Of a DNA stretch of 64,000 bases, positions 53,846-62,630 are shown piece by piece. Every line of letters starts with the position of its first letter. The stretch's first letter is position 1. The notes beneath the pieces were generated by a model that saw nothing but the letters and a program-made list of their open reading frames with translations, did not search any database and had not been told where the DNA came from. The stretch covers positions 124,001 to 188,000 of the forward strand of contig MLAV02000012.1 in assembly GCA_001870995.2 (NCBI GenBank), read 5' to 3'. The stretch comes from Chitinophaga sp. CB10 (GTDB lineage Bacteria; Bacteroidota; Bacteroidia; Chitinophagales; Chitinophagaceae). Made by a program: the position numbers and the translations under genes.

Positions 53846-53989
53846 AGTTTATCGTTAAGTATGATCCAATCCGGCAAATTAAAGCAAATTTTGAGGATGC
53901 CAATGGTGCGATATTGTCTAATGCTGCAACTATATTGACTTTGGCGGCAGATTTCCGGAATTGCGGAAAATGAATTTTCTTTGCATGTC

Positions 53990-54766
53990 ATGTCACTTTA
54001 CATTACTTCCCTGAACTCCGGCAGCAACGGAAACTGTTATTATATCGGCAACGATACGGACGCCATCCTGGTGGACGCGGGCATTTCGTGCCGGGAAACG
54101 GAGAAGCGCATGGCCAGGCTGGGGCTGAGTATGAGCAAGGTGCGCGCCATTTTTGTATCGCATGAACATATTGATCATATCCGGGGCATTCCCGTGATGG
54201 TCCGCAAACACCAACTGCCTGTCTACATCACCGCCAGCACCATGCAGCACGGAGGACTGGACATTCACGAAGCGCTGGTGCGCAGGTTCACCGCCTTTGA
54301 GCCGGTGACGATCGGGGATTTGCAGGTCACCGCCTTCCCTAAATTTCACGACGCGATCGAGCCGCATAGTTTCATGGTGAGCGCCCACGGGGTTAACATC
54401 GGGGTCTTTACTGACATCGGCGTACCCTGCGATCAGCTCATTCACCACTTCAAACAATGCCATGCCGCCTTCCTGGAAGCCAATTACGATGAAGTGATGC
54501 TGGAACAGGGGCGTTATCCCTACTTCCTGAAGAACCGCATCCGCGGCGGGCACGGGCACCTCTCGAATACACAGGCGCTGGAACTTTTCCGCGCGCACAG
54601 GCCGGCGCATATGTCGCACCTCCTGCTGGCTCACCTCTCCAAGGACAATAATAACCCGGAACTGGTGCATAGACTATTTACAGAAGAAGGCACCCCAACA
54701 GAAATTGTGGTGGCCTCCCGGTATGCTGAAACGGGCGTCTATCGCATTTCCGCGAGCAACGTATAG
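53990..54766 (+). CDS. MBL-fold metallo-hydrolase, YycJ/WalJ-like
   Basis: Start at ATG 53990 (MSLYITSLNSGSNGNCYYIG), which is the conserved family start; an upstream TTG in frame is unlikely. The 258-residue protein has the dizinc motif SHEHIDHIRGIP, a later His in FPKFHDAIEPHSF, Asp in VFTDIG, and C-terminal HLSNTQALELF and HLSKDNNNPEL. Relatives are putative DNA-processing nucleases linked to the cell wall regulator WalRK in Firmicutes; here only the fold and metal site are certain. It precedes the tRNA-Lys gene by 90 bp. Confidence 0.9.
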   Translation: MSLYITSLNSGSNGNCYYIGNDTDAILVDAGISCRETEKRMARLGLSMSKVRAIFVSHEHIDHIRGIPVMVRKHQLPVYITASTMQHGGLDIHEALVRRFTAFEPVTIGDLQVTAFPKFHDAIEPHSFMVSAHGVNIGVFTDIGVPCDQLIHHFKQCHAAFLEANYDEVMLEQGRYPYFLKNRIRGGHGHLSNTQALELFRAHRPAHMSHLLLAHLSKDNNNPELVHRLFTEEGTPTEIVVASRYAETGVYRISASNV

Positions 54767-54807
54767 CCGTAGCCGTTATATCTCCCACAAAAAAAATTTA
54801 TAAAAAA

Positions 54808-54838
54808 TTTGGTAGAGATAAAATATTTTCTACTTTTG
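54808..54838 (+). promoter_or_regulatory. Promoter of tRNA-Lys copy 2
   Basis: TTTG (54808-54811) and TACTTTTG (54831-54838), separated by 19 bp as before copy 1. GCACTCCC follows in both. Confidence 0.75.
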
Positions 54839-54856
54839 CACTCCCCTAACGGGAAA

Positions 54857-54929
54857 GATTCCGTAGCTCAGTTGGTAGAGCAATACACTTTTAATGTATG
54901 GGCCCTGGGTTCGAGTCCCAGCGGGATCA
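54857..54929 (+). tRNA. tRNA-Lys (anticodon TTT), copy 2
   Basis: Identical in all 73 positions to the minus-strand copy at 44568-44640. Its 3' end (54916-54930) is the left att repeat of the decayed integrative element that follows, so this copy was used as attB and was restored on insertion. Confidence 0.97.
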
Positions 54930-54965
54930 CTACCAAGAGTAAAAATAAATACTCTTATGTAATTA

Positions 54966-54997
54966 AAGCCTTGTAGAATCAGATTCTACAAGGCTTT
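54966..54997 (+). terminator. Intrinsic terminator after tRNA-Lys copy 2
   Basis: AAAGCCTTGTAGAAT and ATTCTACAAGGCTTT pair almost fully around a 2-3-base loop and are followed by TCTGTTTTTT. It lies inside the element, so it replaces whatever terminator the tRNA had before insertion. Confidence 0.85.
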
Positions 54998-55047
54998 TCT
55001 GTTTTTTGTCGTAAAGTTTTGTAAAGTTAAATAAGGATAGAAAAGTG

Positions 55048-55063
55048 AGCGTTGCGGTTAGCA
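55048..55063 (+). repeat. Left arm-type repeat of the element
   Basis: AGCGTTGCGGTTAGCA matches 56863-56878 at 14 of 16 positions in the same orientation. It also forms part of a local inverted repeat (GGTTAGCA / TGCTAACC). Candidate integrase arm-binding site. Confidence 0.5.
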
Positions 55064-55192
55064 GATTAGTTATTAAATTGTGCTAACCTACACTGACCTG
55101 AAGTGCTTATCTGTATTGTGTTTGACTAATGTTAAGTGAAGTCAGGATAAGTGAAGTTGAAATAAAATTGGTTAACTTAAAACAGGTGTTTT

Positions 55193-56209
55193 ATGATGAA
55201 AGGTCATTTAAGTTTTTCTATCTTACCCTGGCTTAACAGGAGCCGCTGCAAAAACAACAAACCCGCTATCTATCTCCGTCTGACTGTAGGAAACAAACGC
55301 GCCGAACTCTCCACCTATCAGTATGTAAGCCCTGAATCATGGAACGCGGAAGGCCAATGTGTGAACGGAAACTCCGAAGAAGTTAAAGCCATCAACCGCA
55401 GGCTGGTAGCCTTAAAAGCTGATCTACAGAAGCATTACAGCCTATTGGTGACAAGCGGAAAGCCAGCAACAGCGCAGGCTCTGAAAAATTCCTTTCTGGG
55501 TATTATACAGCATAAAAGGACATTATGTGAAGCTATAGACTTCTATAACAGGCGATTTGGGGAGAAGGTAAAGGCAAAGACCAAATCAGCGAGAACGCTC
55601 AAACGCTTTGAGATCACTAAAGACAAGGTAGTAGCGTTCCTGAAGCACTATTTTCACGTATCTGACAAGCTATTGGAGGAAATCACATTTTCATTTGCTC
55701 CGGATTTTGAGCATTATCTCACTACTACTGAAATAATGGGCAGTAACACTGCCATGAAATACGTGAAGATTTTAAAACAAATGCTCAAACTCGCTGTAGA
55801 TCAGGGCTGGTTGCCCGCTAATCCTTTGGGCGGCTTTAAGTGTAGCTATATAGACCCGCAACGGGAGCGGCTCACAATGGATGAAATTATGACCTTGTAT
55901 AACAAGGAACTTATCCCGCGATTGGCTGAAGTACGTGATATTTACCTGTTCTGCTGTTTTACCGGCTATGCTTACACTGATGTACTGCATCTTACGACAG
56001 ACAACATTATTACGGGTATTGATGGTGAAAAATGGATAGTAAAGGAAAGAGCGAAAACCCTAACCCCGGAGCGTGTGCCGCTTCTACCTATTGCACTGGA
56101 GATAATTGAGCGTTATAAGAATAGCCCGTATTGTCAATTATATGGCCGTTTATTGCCAGTAAACAGTAATAGCGATATAACGCCTATCACAAGGAAATTG
56201 CCGGTATGA
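55193..56209 (+). pseudogene. Tyrosine recombinase (integrase), C-terminally truncated
   Basis: A 338-residue frame of the Bacteroidota phage/transposon integrase type: arm-binding N-terminus (FSILPWLNRSRCKNNKPAIYLRLTV), core-binding domain (TLKRFEITKDKVVAFL to MLKLAVDQGWLPANPL) and the start of the catalytic domain (LFCCFTGYAYTDVLHLTTDNI, KTLTPERVPLLPIAL). It ends at RLLPVNSNSDITPITRKLPV, where functional relatives continue for about 80 residues with the His-x-x-Arg box, the His/Trp and the nucleophile Tyr. The Arg-I position (TGYAYTD) also lacks arginine, as in some CTn-type relatives. No downstream frame restores the missing part, so it is a deletion remnant, presumably inactive. It lies 263 bp after tRNA-Lys and reads away from it. 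Confidence 0.85.
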
Positions 56210-56323
56210 CAAAAAGCGTTTTGGTGTTACCAAAACATAGCTGACTACACCGAGCTTCGTAATTTCTGACATCAATTTAATAATTAAAGATTATTTATAT
56301 TTGAGGTCAAATGGCGAGCTTTC

Positions 56324-56799
56324 ATGGATGATAACATCGACTTTTCTTTAACTCTACACAAACATGGTTGGACAACATTTTTGCTTAATATCAACGGAGC
56401 ATTTATGAAATCGTAATTTCCAGCGCACTTAGTAGTCCATTTTATGATATCAAGAATTTGTTACTTGCATTATTGAATAATGAAGATGAGATTAGAATCA
56501 AATGGTTTGAAGAGCCGGGTTGGAGTGTGATACGAGTAACAAGAGGGAATACAGAGCGTCATATTCTTTCGGTGGAAGTGGGGAGCTGTATTGATCAACA
56601 AGGGAATGATTATAAGAAAGTTGTAGACTTTAAAATTAAATTTAAACAGCTTTTAGTGATTATGTTCTATCAGTTGAAGAAGAATTATCATCTGCTAACT
56701 GAAAAAAGCTTTGCGAAGGAGCGAGAAAAGGAATTTTCCTATGAACTCTACAATAAATTGGTTGAAAAGATTAGGGCGGATTTTCCCGGAATATTATAA
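56324..56799 (+). pseudogene. Small protein gene of unknown family with a -1 frameshift
   Basis: Translation from ATG 56324 (MDDNIDFSLTLHKHGWTTFLLNINGAF) stops after 30 residues at 56414-56416. The next frame, readable from TAT at 56404, continues the same protein as YEIVISSALSSPFYDIKNLLLALLNNEDE, then IRIKWFEEPGW, to 56799. Adding one base near 56401-56404 (TTT-AT to TTT-TAT) joins both parts into about 158 residues. The protein looks soluble and acidic; I do not recognise the family. It is the only passenger gene of the tRNA-Lys element. Confidence 0.65.
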
Positions 56800-56862
56800 A
56801 CTTTAATTCTTTAAATTTGCCTATCATTGTTCCTGACTATAACAGTTATACGTAATCAGGTC

Positions 56863-56878
56863 AGCGTTATGGTTAGCA
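56863..56878 (+). repeat. Right arm-type repeat of the element
   Basis: AGCGTTATGGTTAGCA, direct repeat of the left copy at 55048, 58 bp inside the right att site. Confidence 0.5.
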
Positions 56879-56935
56879 AAAGTGCTCACCACTATCAAAT
56901 ACAGATTTTACAAGGCATTGCGAAGATAAAGGTGT

Positions 56936-56950
56936 TCCCAGCGGGATCAC
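56936..56950 (+). mobile_element. Right attachment repeat
   Basis: TCCCAGCGGGATCAC repeats the tRNA-Lys 3' end exactly. No other part of a tRNA precedes it, as expected for the distal end of an element inserted in a tRNA gene. Confidence 0.75.
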
Positions 56951-57147
56951 AAAAAGCCTCAGTAGATATCTGGGGCTTTTTAATTGAACATATTGTTGGC
57001 TCAAAAATCGCAAGTCTGGCTCTGCATTGATGTGCTCACCAAGACTATCATTAGATTGGCATCAAATTGATTGAACCTTTTTACTTTCAGCCTTATACAC
57101 CATACCGTTTGGAGTCTCCATACCTTATGAAAATCCCAATGAGAGAT

Positions 57148-57558
57148 TTATAGGGTTTTGATAGGATATCCTTCCTGCCCTAATCCAGACGGGCAAACCG
57201 AAATCTCTTTACCGGATTCATAGGTTTTTCCCCATTCACATAGGCTTGTCAAAATCGGAACCAAATCACGGCCTTTATTAGTCAATACATACTCTATTCC
57301 TACAGGAATAGTTCCTGGGATTTCTTTTCTAATGATTATAGCGTGTTTTTCCAACTCTTTAAGCTGCCTGCCCAAAACCTGTTCAGAAAGGTTGGGCAAT
57401 TCTTTTTTAATCAAATGAAAGCGGTTATTCCCTTGTGAAATGGAATAAACAATTTGTGATTTCCAACGGCCGCTAATCATGGCAATTGCTGAATTTAACT
57501 CGCAGACCTGAAACAAGAACTGTTCATTAATTGCATTGGTCGAATTTTCTTTGCGCAT
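57148..57558 (-). CDS. HxlR-family transcriptional regulator
   Basis: Start taken at ATG 57558 (MRKENSTNAINEQFLFQVCELNSAI). The 136-residue winged-helix protein has the family signature AIAMISGRWKSQIVYSISQGNNRFHLIKKELPNLSEQVLGRQLKELEKHAII and the beta-wing VGIEYVLTNKGRDLVPIL. The lone Cys in FQVCELN is where redox-sensing HxlR proteins have their cysteine. It is divergent from the esterase gene (84 bp), a likely target. AT-rich like the neighbouring element but outside its att site. Confidence 0.88.
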   Translation of the reverse strand: MRKENSTNAINEQFLFQVCELNSAIAMISGRWKSQIVYSISQGNNRFHLIKKELPNLSEQVLGRQLKELEKHAIIIRKEIPGTIPVGIEYVLTNKGRDLVPILTSLCEWGKTYESGKEISVCPSGLGQEGYPIKTL

Positions 57559-57642
57559 AGCTATCACTTTAAAGGCTCACAATTTTGTTCGTCATTGCAC
57601 GGACCAAAATGCTTGCTGAATTTTGTATAAAATTACAAAAAT

Positions 57643-58470
57643 ATGAACAGGGCGTTATTTATACTGATTGGCTTTTTCGCGATAAGCCTTTCACTGCAGG
57701 CACAGGAAAAATGGACTTTAAGATCAGGGTATTTAACAAAACCTGACACCATTTTAATCTTCAAACCCAAAACATACAACAAAACCGAAAAATTTCCTTT
57801 GGTTTATCTTCTACACGGATATAGCGAAAACTATAAACAATGGGAACAAACAGTAGCACTGCAAAAATTGGCCGACCAATACGGATTTATCATTATTACA
57901 CCTGATGGTTTTACATCTTACTACATCAACAGCCCTATAAACAAAGGTTCACGATACGAAGATTTTTTCTTTAAAGAGTTAGTGCCAAAAGTTCATCAGT
58001 CGTTCAACATTGATGAAAGGAATATTTTTATAAGCGGTTTGAGTATGGGTGGTTACGGCGCCTTAAGGAATTTTATTTTACATCCCGGCTATTTTAATAC
58101 GGCAGGCTCTACAAGTGGAGCTTTGGAAATCGATTACACGAATTTTCAGAAAGTTAGCCAACAGTTTTGGCAGACAAACAGGATGACTGATGATTTGATA
58201 AAAAAAATCGGCGATCCCCAAAAAGAAGATTGGAACAAATACAGCATATCAACTTTATTAAAGCAAAATCCCAATTTCAAAAAGCCGTTCATTTTTGACT
58301 GTGGAACGGAAGATATCTTATATCTAAACTCTGAAAAATTAAAATCGTTAACCGACAGTTTGAAAATTCCGGCGACTTATATCAGTCAGCCAGGTAACCA
58401 CAATACAGCATATTGGAGCAAGTCCATTGAATACCATTTTATATATTTCAAACAGCATATCAAGATCTAA
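57643..58470 (+). CDS. Exported alpha/beta-hydrolase, esterase-D type
   Basis: A 275-residue protein with a signal peptide (1-20, ending LSLQAQ). Alpha/beta-hydrolase landmarks: YLLHGYSENYKQWEQ (oxyanion region), nucleophile elbow GLSMGGYGALRNF, acid in FIFDCGTEDILYL and His in SQPGNHNTAYWSK. This matches the putative-esterase (esterase D, S-formylglutathione hydrolase-like) family, members of which include periplasmic feruloyl and acetyl esterases. Substrate unknown. Divergent from the HxlR gene. Confidence 0.88.
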   Translation: MNRALFILIGFFAISLSLQAQEKWTLRSGYLTKPDTILIFKPKTYNKTEKFPLVYLLHGYSENYKQWEQTVALQKLADQYGFIIITPDGFTSYYINSPINKGSRYEDFFFKELVPKVHQSFNIDERNIFISGLSMGGYGALRNFILHPGYFNTAGSTSGALEIDYTNFQKVSQQFWQTNRMTDDLIKKIGDPQKEDWNKYSISTLLKQNPNFKKPFIFDCGTEDILYLNSEKLKSLTDSLKIPATYISQPGNHNTAYWSKSIEYHFIYFKQHIKI

Positions 58471-58588
58471 CAATATGCTAACTCTGAATTTTTATCTATT
58501 AAGCTATATCCTTAATATCAGCTAATTCTTTTAAATCGGGAATGAAAAGGTTCGGGTTTTGTACCATAAGGTTCACAGAAAGAAAATC

Positions 58589-58613
58589 AAAGCCGCTTAA
58601 TTCAAGCGGCTTT
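58589..58613. terminator. Bidirectional intrinsic terminator
   Basis: AAAGCCGCTT and AAGCGGCTTT form a 10-bp stem with a 5-base loop between the convergent esterase and NTF2-like genes. Confidence 0.8.
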
Positions 58614-58624
58614 ACTGTTTTAGG

Positions 58625-59023
58625 TTAAAAATTATCAACGATACGGTAGGAAACCTTATCCACAATCAACCAGCTCCCATCTAACTTTACCAGGTTAAAC
58701 CGGTCAATGAACCGAAAGGTGTCAAAGGTCAATTGCACCTGCGCAGACCCGGTATCTCCATCCCAGCTATAGGACAGCAGTTGTGGCTGGCATTCCTGCA
58801 GGGTTGCCTTGGCTACCAGGTCCAGGTATTGCGGCAGCGTCCATTGAACCAGCCTTCCGTCAATCACAGTCCTGATGTAGGCACCGGGGTGAAATGCTGC
58901 CCGGAGCCGCTCGATGTCAAGAGCCGGACGCCCGTACAGATAGTTGTGCAGCGTGCGCAGGATCAGCTGTTTTTCATCTTCTACGCCAACGTTGTTTGCT
59001 TGAGCTTTCATATGGTATATCAT
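58625..59023 (-). CDS. NTF2-like protein (putative lumazine-binding/DUF4440 type)
   Basis: A 132-residue protein (or 128 from the ATG at 59011): ILRTLHNYLYGRPALDIERLRAAFHPGAYIRTVIDGRLVQWTLPQYLDLVAKATLQ, then beta strands with SAQVQLTFDTFRFIDRFNLVKLDGSWLIVDKVSYRI. This is the pattern of the putative lumazine-binding NTF2 group; no catalytic role can be assigned. Single gene with its own terminator. Confidence 0.82.
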   Translation of the reverse strand: MIYHMKAQANNVGVEDEKQLILRTLHNYLYGRPALDIERLRAAFHPGAYIRTVIDGRLVQWTLPQYLDLVAKATLQECQPQLLSYSWDGDTGSAQVQLTFDTFRFIDRFNLVKLDGSWLIVDKVSYRIVDNF

Positions 59024-59180
59024 TTTTTTGATGATACAAAGCTAAAGCCCCCTGTTGTTAGGCAGTTGGTGTTATCAAAGGAATCATTGTGAAAGTCAAA
59101 GAAGGCAGGTCATCAGCATATAGGCGCAAAAACAGCCATCAAGGTACGCTAACGCCATGTCGCATAAACGCGCAATGGCC

Positions 59181-60614
59181 CTACTGCTCAAGTATCCGGG
59201 TAACATGGTTCAGCCACTCCGCATCCGGAATACTCTTGTCCATGTAATAATCCGGCATGATACCTTTTCCGTCAATCGCAAAATCCGGTATCCGCAGGCT
59301 CTTGGAGAGCGCGTAAACGAGCTTGAACTGTTTGTCCGGCGACTCCACCGTGTAGGTATTCGAGATATCCAGCACGCCCTGCGTGGTAGTCCCGAACAGC
59401 TTCACCTTCTTGCTTTGCCTGGCCGCCAGCAGGAATTCTTCTGACGTGCTGCCATTCTGATCGTTGATAATGATCGCCACATTTTTAGGGAATGGGAAAA
59501 TGGTATCGAGTTTTAATTCATCCACTATCTTCCCGTTGTTCAGGTTGACAAACTGGTTCGGATGTTCCCGGAGCGCCTTGAGCGCCGCTTCCACCTCCGC
59601 TTTATCGCTTTCGGGAAGCCCGGGAATGGAAAGGAAGCCTTCCATCCGGCTGTTGTTCAGCGGCGTAGACAGGAACGTTGTATGAACGGAGCGCACCGGG
59701 TTGGTGTAAATCAACGGAAGGATGCCATAGTAGCTCACATCGGACCCGCCTCCATTTCCCCTGATATCAATCACCAGGTTCTCCGTACGCTTCAGGAGCG
59801 CGTCATTCGCTTTCAACAGGCTGTCAATAGCCCCCTTGGCATATCTTTCAAAAGTAGGGATCCGGAAAAGTACCGTTTTATCCGATACCTGCTGCATGAA
59901 AGGCGCGCTGGCTGTCATTTCCCTGGCATATAGCAATGTGGCGTCGCCTTCCTGGAAAACAGGGTACTGCCGCTTCAGGAATACATTTGCCAGCTGTAAG
60001 GTATTTTTTCCTAACAGGATCGCTTTCTCAAATTTATTTGGAGAGAAATCCCCCATGTAAAAAACGCCGGCACTATCCGCAGCGATACTCAATTTCACAT
60101 CGCCCGGCTTCCACGCCTGGTTGCCGGAGGCGAGGATCACTCCTTTATAACCTCCGCCGTCTTTGACGATACCTATTTTATACGTGGCCGTTGTCCATAT
60201 CCCTTCAAATGAAGCAACCGGCGCATTGGCTATCCGCTGCTTCACCTGTTCCTCCGAAAGCGACAGTACCTCCGGAGCAGCGCTGCTACCGGCAACGGGC
60301 GCGGCGGGAGAATTATATACGGGAATAATACCATGATGGCCTTTTCTGAAGAAACGTAGCCACTCCCGCATGATGGCAGCGCACTGTTCCTTGTCGGTCG
60401 TCTTTTTGACCTTAGCCAGGATGTTGCGGGTGTGCTCCTCATAGGCCGCCACCCCTTTTTGCTGCATGCCGTATTCAAACCCGGCATCGTTCTTTTCGAA
60501 AGTTTCCCTTACCCATTTAAAGCTACGCTCACAATTGCATGTTGACTGGGCTAACGTGAGGAGCGGACTAAACAGGATGACCGGTACAAATAATGAAAGC
60601 TTCTTGATAATCAT
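59181..60614 (-). CDS. Exported S41-family peptidase
   Basis: A 477-residue exported protein (signal 1-22, ending LTLAQ). The N-terminal helical part (CNCERSFKWVRETFEKNDAGFEY) is followed by a region that lacks an obvious PDZ domain, then the S41 catalytic domain with LVIDIRGNGGGSDVSYYG, PFPKNVAIIINDQNGSTSEEFLLAARQSKKVKLFGTTTQGVLD (nucleophile Ser in GSTSEEF, Lys further on) and a C-terminal GIMPDYYMD. Tail-specific protease relatives trim or degrade periplasmic proteins. It stands alone. Confidence 0.88.
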   Translation of the reverse strand: MIIKKLSLFVPVILFSPLLTLAQSTCNCERSFKWVRETFEKNDAGFEYGMQQKGVAAYEEHTRNILAKVKKTTDKEQCAAIMREWLRFFRKGHHGIIPVYNSPAAPVAGSSAAPEVLSLSEEQVKQRIANAPVASFEGIWTTATYKIGIVKDGGGYKGVILASGNQAWKPGDVKLSIAADSAGVFYMGDFSPNKFEKAILLGKNTLQLANVFLKRQYPVFQEGDATLLYAREMTASAPFMQQVSDKTVLFRIPTFERYAKGAIDSLLKANDALLKRTENLVIDIRGNGGGSDVSYYGILPLIYTNPVRSVHTTFLSTPLNNSRMEGFLSIPGLPESDKAEVEAALKALREHPNQFVNLNNGKIVDELKLDTIFPFPKNVAIIINDQNGSTSEEFLLAARQSKKVKLFGTTTQGVLDISNTYTVESPDKQFKLVYALSKSLRIPDFAIDGKGIMPDYYMDKSIPDAEWLNHVTRILEQ

Positions 60615-60832
60615 AGGTTACAACGGGTTATGCTGGTTGGACCGAATTTATAAATTTTCGGGAAAATATTTAAATAATCCTGGTGGGATCTTGGGTCCCG
60701 GGATACCCGGCCCGAAAAAAAATTGATTTATAGCCACCTATATAACCAACCTATTTCGTACTTTTACGCAAAGTATTGTAGAACCCACGATGAACTATAC
60801 GTGCAGCCATTTCAACAACAGGTACCCCGACC

Positions 60833-61603
60833 ATGCCCCAGCCATTATCCCTCCTCACACTGCTGCTGCCTTTCGGTGTGATGAACATTCAAGCGCAAAC
60901 ACTCACTTTCCCTGACGAAAATTTCAAGGCAGCCCTCATCGAACTTGGCCTTGACACCAACAATGACGGCAATATTCAGAAGTCCGAAGTTGCTAACGTC
61001 AAGAAACTGGACGTAGGTAATCACGGTATCACTTCCGTAGTCGGTATAAAGCACTTCACCAATCTTGAAAACTTTTTATTCTATGATAATAAGATCAAGA
61101 CGGTAGACCTGGAAGGCATGCAAAATTTGAAATATATTTTTGGCGTGGATGGTGAAACTACGCAGTTGAAAGTAAAAGGATGCGTCAACCTGGAGGAGAT
61201 ACTGATGGATAACAACCAACTGTCCATGCTGGATTTGACAGGCCTTACCAATCTACGGGATATCCGGATTAACGTGAATAAATTGCAGCGGATCGATTTA
61301 AGGAATAAACCAAAGCTCGAAATGGTGCAGCTTTTCCGCAACCAGATCAGCGATTTTAAGATCGGTCAGGCGCCGGAACTGAAACACCTTGACCTCCATA
61401 ATAATTTCATTACTGAATTGGACCTCAGACCCTATCCGCAGCTTGTGCTGGTCGACCTGGACCGCAACCCGTTAACTAAAATCTATGTTACCGGGCTGAG
61501 CAAACTGGAGAAACTCTATTTGGATCCTCCGTTTAATACCCGCTCCAACCTGGGGCAAATCAATACAAGCGGATTGGTAAGCCTGAAAGAATACAGGTGG
61601 TAA
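60833..61603 (+). CDS. Exported leucine-rich-repeat protein
   Basis: A 256-residue protein with a signal peptide (1-21, ending NIQAQ). The start TLTFPDENFKAALIELGLDTNNDGNIQKSEV carries an EF-hand-like loop (DTNNDGNIQKSE). About eight leucine-rich repeats of 20-22 residues follow (LENFLFYDNKIKTVDLEGMQN, LEEILMDNNQLSMLDLTGLTN, LEMVQLFRNQISDF, LKHLDLHNNFITELDL). Such internalin-like proteins bind other proteins or glycans; no anchor or sorting tail is seen. Three stacked hairpins follow. Confidence 0.85.
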   Translation: MPQPLSLLTLLLPFGVMNIQAQTLTFPDENFKAALIELGLDTNNDGNIQKSEVANVKKLDVGNHGITSVVGIKHFTNLENFLFYDNKIKTVDLEGMQNLKYIFGVDGETTQLKVKGCVNLEEILMDNNQLSMLDLTGLTNLRDIRINVNKLQRIDLRNKPKLEMVQLFRNQISDFKIGQAPELKHLDLHNNFITELDLRPYPQLVLVDLDRNPLTKIYVTGLSKLEKLYLDPPFNTRSNLGQINTSGLVSLKEYRW

Positions 61604-61616
61604 AGATGATTTATAC

Positions 61617-61795
61617 CAAAGCTCGCAGTGACCGCGAGCTTTGTTCGCATCGCCTCAAAGCTCCTTTTTCAAGAAAACATTTGTAACAAAGCTCGCAATA
61701 TCCGCGAGCTTTGTCCTCATCACCTCAAACCTCCTTTTTCAAACAAACCTTACCAGGTCGAAATTCATAAAGCCCGCGCCAGGAGCAGGCTTTAT
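61617..61795 (+). terminator. Three stacked hairpins after the LRR gene
   Basis: Hairpins at 61617-61643 and 61687-61713 share CAAAGCTCGC/GCGAGCTTTG and are part of a 70-bp duplication; a third at 61767-61795 (ATAAAGCC/GGCTTTAT) precedes the SDR gene's 3' end. The first two lie after the LRR stop and can stop both strands; the third suits the SDR gene on the minus strand. Confidence 0.75.
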
Positions 61796-61830
61796 AAAGA
61801 AAAAGAGCTGACTATGGTTTAATTCCCCCA

Positions 61831-62568
61831 CTACCACGGTATCTCCCCCGTCTCCGCATTATTCTCCTCACTAAAAAATTTCCCCGTAGGACCATTCTCA
61901 TCAATCAACGCATATTTCACCACCCGCCTGCCCGCATCCGGCACCGTTCCCGGCCCACGATGTCCGTTGAAATCCGTTTTCGTATAACCAGGGCAAACCG
62001 CGTTGATTTTGAAGGGCGTATCCTTAAACTCATACGCCAAAACCACCGTGTACATATTCAGGGCCGATTTGGAGGAAAGATACACCGCCGCTTTGTAATC
62101 GTAGTACTTATAGCCGGGATCACTATGAAGCGTAAGGGAACCCTGACTGGAACTTACATTTACAATCCGGGGCGCCGGGGAATTCTTCATTAAATCAATA
62201 AATGCCTGCGTAACCCGCACAGCGCCAAAAACATTCGCGTCATAGGTGGCCTTAAACTGGTCTATCGTTGCCTGCACCGCCGTTTGAGGGTATCCGCCAA
62301 AAATGCCTGCATTATTGACCAGGATGTCCAGCACCTGGGTTTCCGCTCCTATTGCCTGACGGGCTTTCGCAACGGATGCATCGTCCGTAATGTCAAGCTG
62401 TACAGGCGCTACGTTCTCTAATCCCTCCGCTTTCAAGGTATCCGCGGCTTCCCGGCCGCTGACTATATTCCTGCTGCCAAGGTACACGTATATTCCTTCC
62501 CGTGCCAGCTGGCGCGCCACTTCAAAACCGATGCTTTTGTTGGCGCCCGTTACTAATGCATATTTCAT
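61831..62568 (-). CDS. Short-chain dehydrogenase/reductase (carbonyl-reductase-like)
   Basis: A 245-residue SDR: TGANKSIGFEVARQLA (cofactor loop), LGSRNIVSGREAADTL, LDITDDA, NNAGIFGG, VSSSQGSL and the active-site Tyr-x-x-x-Lys in AVYLSSKSALNMY, then VCPGYTKTDFNGHRG. The arginine after the second strand suggests NADPH. It is 62 bp downstream of an AraC gene on the same strand, probably its regulator. Confidence 0.9.
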   Translation of the reverse strand: MKYALVTGANKSIGFEVARQLAREGIYVYLGSRNIVSGREAADTLKAEGLENVAPVQLDITDDASVAKARQAIGAETQVLDILVNNAGIFGGYPQTAVQATIDQFKATYDANVFGAVRVTQAFIDLMKNSPAPRIVNVSSSQGSLTLHSDPGYKYYDYKAAVYLSSKSALNMYTVVLAYEFKDTPFKINAVCPGYTKTDFNGHRGPGTVPDAGRRVVKYALIDENGPTGKFFSEENNAETGEIPW

Positions 62569-62630
62569 GTCTGTGAATTTTATATGGCAAAAGTAGCAGG
62601 GCCTTAACAGGCGGGAATGGACAAATCCGT

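Larger units (their letters stand above)
54916..56950 (+). mobile_element. Decayed mini integrative element in tRNA-Lys
   Basis: About 2.03 kb bounded by 15-bp direct repeats TCCCAGCGGGATCAC (54916-54930 and 56936-56950). The left repeat is the tRNA 3' end. Inside lie paired 16-bp direct repeats near each end (candidate arm-type sites), a tyrosine recombinase lacking its C-terminal catalytic part and a frameshifted small gene. The DNA is more AT-rich than the oxidase/GH20 region to its left. The element cannot excise with its own recombinase. Confidence 0.75.
56800..57147. other. 348-bp region with the right end of the element
   Basis: Contains the right arm-type repeat and right att repeat; the remaining 197 bp after the att site show no convincing gene. 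The short plus-strand frame across the att site is not supported. Confidence 0.6.

Noticed and set aside
56827..57030. 67-codon frame spanning the right att site
   Set aside because: It needs a non-ATG-like context, crosses the junction of the element and encodes no recognisable sequence.
54857..58470. Extension of the integrative element to include the HxlR and esterase genes
   Set aside because: Those genes are also AT-rich, but the exact right att repeat and the arm-type repeat both place the boundary at 56950.
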